From Candidatus Caenarcanales bacterium (GTDB lineage Bacteria; Cyanobacteriota; Vampirovibrionia; Caenarcaniphilales; Caenarcanaceae), in assembly GCA_030065015.1 (NCBI GenBank), contig JASJDU010000026.1, forward strand, positions 1 through 63,228: a stretch of DNA of 63,228 nt, written 5' to 3'. Each line of letters opens with the position of its first letter. The first letter of the stretch is position 1. Positions 61,204-63,228 of the stretch are shown piece after piece. Below the pieces are notes generated by a model, which did no database searches, had not been told where the DNA came from, and saw only the letters and a program-made list of their open reading frames with translations. Position numbers and translations under genes: made by a program.

Positions 61204-62532
61204 TTAAGCCTCAACCTGCTTAGATACTTTATCTTTAAACAACTTTCGGAAATCTATATTCTTTCTTTTCATTATTTCTTCGAGCTCTAAATATTGTTTG
61301 CTATTTTTCAAATGAGCAAATAAATTATTGTAAAGCTCGATAGTCTCAGGGTCTTCATTAAAAACTGTATTTCTAATCGCTTGATAAAGAATTTTATCCA
61401 TTTCTTTTAACGAGCCTAAAAGTGTCACTGTTTTCAATGTTGGGTATAACTTTTCTGCTTTTAGAGGCCAATAAGTTCCTTTGAGCCATGCTTTTTTATA
61501 CAATTCACCCGCTGATTTCGCAAAAACACATAGAGTCTTTTTCCTTAAACCACCAGCCAAGTGGACAAAACTAGTATCTGCGGTAACGATTAAGTCACAG
61601 CTATCAACCAAATTGACCAAATCAGACGGGTTTACAGTTAAACTACTCGCGTCAATAACATTATTTTGTTTACTAATCCAGTTAAACAATTCACTAGTCT
61701 TAAAAATTGGACGAGTAACCACAACCTGAAAATCCATTATGAGTAGGGATTGCAAAATAAACCGAACAACTTCAAACGGTAAATTTCTCTTTTGGCTGCT
61801 AGTTTCCCAGTTTAATAAACATAACTTTTTGCTTTTATCTCTCTTAGGTAAATTGCTTAACTTTTCATAAAACTCGTTTTTATGCTCTTGATGAGGAATT
61901 AGTTTTGGAGATGGAAATCTCTCCAAAAACGCTTGTTCTCCGAGCTCCTTTAATACAAAACTTCTAATCCATCCCAGAGCATCCATCTTATTTACAGAGG
62001 GTTCAATAAAATAATCAAACTCAATCAGTCTTTCAAAAGGAACTATCTCCGGGTAAATTTTAGAAATCCATTTTTGTTCATGAAAGAAATTAACACCCGC
62101 TGCATTAACACAAAGCCCAAGTTCAATATCCAAACTTTCAGCGAAGACTTTGAGAAAGGGCATTGAAAGTATCAAATCACCAAGCCCAAAGGAGTTATGA
62201 GCCAACACACATAAGAATTTCTTCCATTTTAACATTTCTTTTGGAGGGAATCCAATTAAGCGTAGAGGAAGTTTAATAGTTTCTGGGAGCTTTTCTTCAA
62301 CAAATAATCGCTGTAAGTTGTATTGAGAACCCATTACCCCTTTCAATTTACCAGTCCAACAAGAATAAATATTTTCGGGGATTGCAATTAGCTGTTTTTG
62401 AGGAATTAAATACTTTGCATTCCAATAAGGATAAGGTCTATGCCCCTTTATCTGAAGCTTTTGTAAATCAAGCAAAAATTCTTTACTATTCTGATTCTGA
62501 TATATCTCATCATTTACAGTGACTAATTTCAT
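61204..62532 (-). CDS. GT9-like (heptosyltransferase-type) glycosyltransferase
   Basis: This is a GT-B fold protein of 442 aa. The N-terminal phrase FGLGDLILSMPFLKVFAESL (near 112) matches the GDxxLxxP start of family 9, displaced by a roughly 105-residue N-terminal extension. The C-terminal nucleotide-sugar site is at LVDSCDLIVTADTSFVHLAGGLRKKTLCVFAKS (D-T-S-x2-HLA), diagnostic of heptosyltransferase-like enzymes. The extension and C-terminal 80 residues are unusual. It probably transfers a sugar to LPS-type or surface glycans. It is upstream of mreC on the same strand with 90 bases between. Confidence 0.8.
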   Translation of the reverse strand: MKLVTVNDEIYQNQNSKEFLLDLQKLQIKGHRPYPYWNAKYLIPQKQLIAIPENIYSCWTGKLKGVMGSQYNLQRLFVEEKLPETIKLPLRLIGFPPKEMLKWKKFLCVLAHNSFGLGDLILSMPFLKVFAESLDIELGLCVNAAGVNFFHEQKWISKIYPEIVPFERLIEFDYFIEPSVNKMDALGWIRSFVLKELGEQAFLERFPSPKLIPHQEHKNEFYEKLSNLPKRDKSKKLCLLNWETSSQKRNLPFEVVRFILQSLLIMDFQVVVTRPIFKTSELFNWISKQNNVIDASSLTVNPSDLVNLVDSCDLIVTADTSFVHLAGGLRKKTLCVFAKSAGELYKKAWLKGTYWPLKAEKLYPTLKTVTLLGSLKEMDKILYQAIRNTVFNEDPETIELYNNLFAHLKNSKQYLELEEIMKRKNIDFRKLFKDKVSKQVEA

Positions 62533-62633
62533 TTATTCTATTTCTAAAAATTATTCTCAATAAAAAGAATTCGTTTTTAACTAGTGTTAACTGCTCATTA
62601 AAATTTTTCCCAAATAATTCAATAAATTAAATG

Positions 62634-62661
62634 TTGAATATAACTGTTAAATGGGTATAAT
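62634..62661 (+). promoter_or_regulatory. Promoter of tRNA-Pro
   Basis: A -35 TTGAAT at 62634-62639 and a consensus -10 TATAAT at 62656-62661 have a 16-base spacing. The predicted start would be near 62668, about 25 bases upstream of the tRNA. It is the best sigma-70-type promoter visible in the window. Confidence 0.75.
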
Positions 62662-62692
62662 CTATAACCTGTGTTTTCAATTGCACTTCTTT

Positions 62693-62766
62693 CGGGATGT
62701 GGCTCAGCTTGGTAGAGCGTCCGCTTTGGGAGCGGAAGGTCGGAGGTTCGAATCCTCTCATCCCGA
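62693..62766 (+). tRNA. tRNA-Pro (UGG)
   Basis: This is a complete cloverleaf. The acceptor stem is CGGGATG/CATCCCG with discriminator A. The D-arm is GCTC...GAGC. The anticodon arm TCCGC-TTTGGGA-GCGGA has anticodon TGG. The T-arm is GGAGG-TTCGAAT-CCTCT. CCA is not encoded. UGG reads all or most Pro codons by wobble. The following reverse-strand gene ends only five bases away. Confidence 0.97.
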
Positions 62767-62771
62767 TTTTG

Positions 62772-63116
62772 TTATTTATTCTCAACACTGCCTTTAATAA
62801 CTTTGCCTTCTTCTAACGTTAATCCTCTGTAGGCTAGCCATTGACTCACTTTCTGCGATGGTACAACAGTAACGTGCTGATGGGGATTATTAATTTCTAT
62901 ATTAAATGCCTTTTCGTAATCACCGGTTGCTACAAGTAATTGATCTGGAAGACTATAAGATTGTTCTCCTGCCATTAATGTCTTAAGATTTGCTGTCAAT
63001 GATCGATGGAACGGATCAACAATTGAATCAGCACTGGGAGCATATAATTTCAATGTTGAGTCAGGATGCTGATCTTGAATTTGTCTAATTAGACGGTCTA
63101 AAGGAAAAAAAGAGAC
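62772..63116 (-). pseudogene. N-terminally truncated/interrupted gene
   Basis: A protein-like reverse frame of about 115 residues ends at 62772. It can be followed to an in-frame TAG at 63117-63119 without an ATG or GTG. The only usable start is a TTG at 63051-63053 (93 aa). Residues upstream of that (FPLDRLIRQIQDQHPDS) look coding, so the true N-terminus is missing. The break lies at an AAGGAAAAAAAG run, and another frame continues coding-like beyond it. The cause may be a homopolymer frameshift or insertion of an element starting just to the right. The family is not recognised. Confidence 0.45.
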
Positions 63117-63192
63117 CTAAGAATCCTCTAGATGGTTGATTAGGAGAAAGAGACGAGAGAAAATCAATGTACCAGAGAAAAAGTACATAAAA

Positions 63193-63228
63193 ATGAGTAG
63201 AAGAAAATGTCCAAAATGCAATTCAACA
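63193..63228 (+). CDS. Start of a zinc-ribbon protein, cut by the window end (possible transposase)
   Basis: ATG at 63193 gives MSRRKCPKCNST before the sequence ends. CPKC at the very N-terminus is a zinc-ribbon half as found in IS1-type and IS1595-type transposases, and also in many small zinc proteins. Its position beside a broken gene makes an insertion sequence plausible. Only 12 codons are visible. Confidence 0.3.
   Translation, partial: MSRRKCPKCNST

Overview
Taxonomy and genome style. The window is AT-rich and densely packed. It has convergent gene ends a few bases apart, frequent GTG/TTG starts and few Shine-Dalgarno sites. It encodes a two-membrane envelope (TolC, KpsD-type outer-membrane exporter, GT9 glycosyltransferase, TonB-like domain, MreC), FabI fatty acid synthesis, a NuoI-type ferredoxin subunit and an AmmeMemoRadiSam enzyme. 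There are no photosynthesis genes. This mix fits an uncultured Gram-negative lineage. My best guess, by inference only, is a non-photosynthetic cyanobacterial relative (Melainabacteria/Vampirovibrionia type). There is no rRNA and no CRISPR array. Two tRNAs are present: Cys-GCA and Pro-UGG.

Layout. 1-5.3 kb: a decayed reverse-strand fragment at the left edge, a hypothetical membrane protein, a NuoI-like ferredoxin, fabI, an orphan serine recombinase and a 505-aa orphan protein. 5.4-12.8 kb: a type I secretion operon (ABC, HlyD, TolC, reverse strand) beside a secreted-looking hypothetical and a parvulin isomerase. Its ABC ATPase has lost several catalytic motifs. 12.9-26.2 kb: deoB, a polytopic membrane protein, tRNA-Cys, aspS, a thioredoxin-like/MarR pair, purH, rplS, a periplasmic trehalase, a second polytopic protein and tpiA. 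26.3-37.8 kb: a secreted phosphatase-like protein, a secreted CHAP-like protein, nadD, a CDGSH protein, a TM/TonB-C fusion, dnaX with an A8 run at the expected tau/gamma position, an HDHD3-like HAD, a gene remnant and putA. 38.0-43.8 kb: a YbjQ-YbjQ-M48 protease operon, a remarkable sigma-70-region-2/membrane/extracytoplasmic fusion, hpf and cstA.

44.0-58.9 kb is a surface polysaccharide island. KpsC and KpsS (Kdo-linker transferases), a hexapeptide acetyltransferase and a GT4-like glycosyltransferase lie beside a ceramidase-like enzyme. Then come kpsM-kpsT-kpsE-kpsD, a giant FHA-domain membrane protein with an unrecognised C-terminal domain, and an FkbM methyltransferase. Together they look like a complete ABC-dependent capsule assembly and export locus. 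58.9-63.2 kb: the AmrS radical SAM enzyme, mreC, a GT9-like glycosyltransferase, tRNA-Pro, and a truncated gene next to what looks like the start of a zinc-ribbon (possibly insertion-sequence) ORF cut by the window end.

Most notable: the sigma-like membrane fusion (39658-40776), the degenerate secretion ATPase (8200-10911), the FHA protein and ceramidase-like enzyme in the capsule island, and the dnaX slippage candidate.
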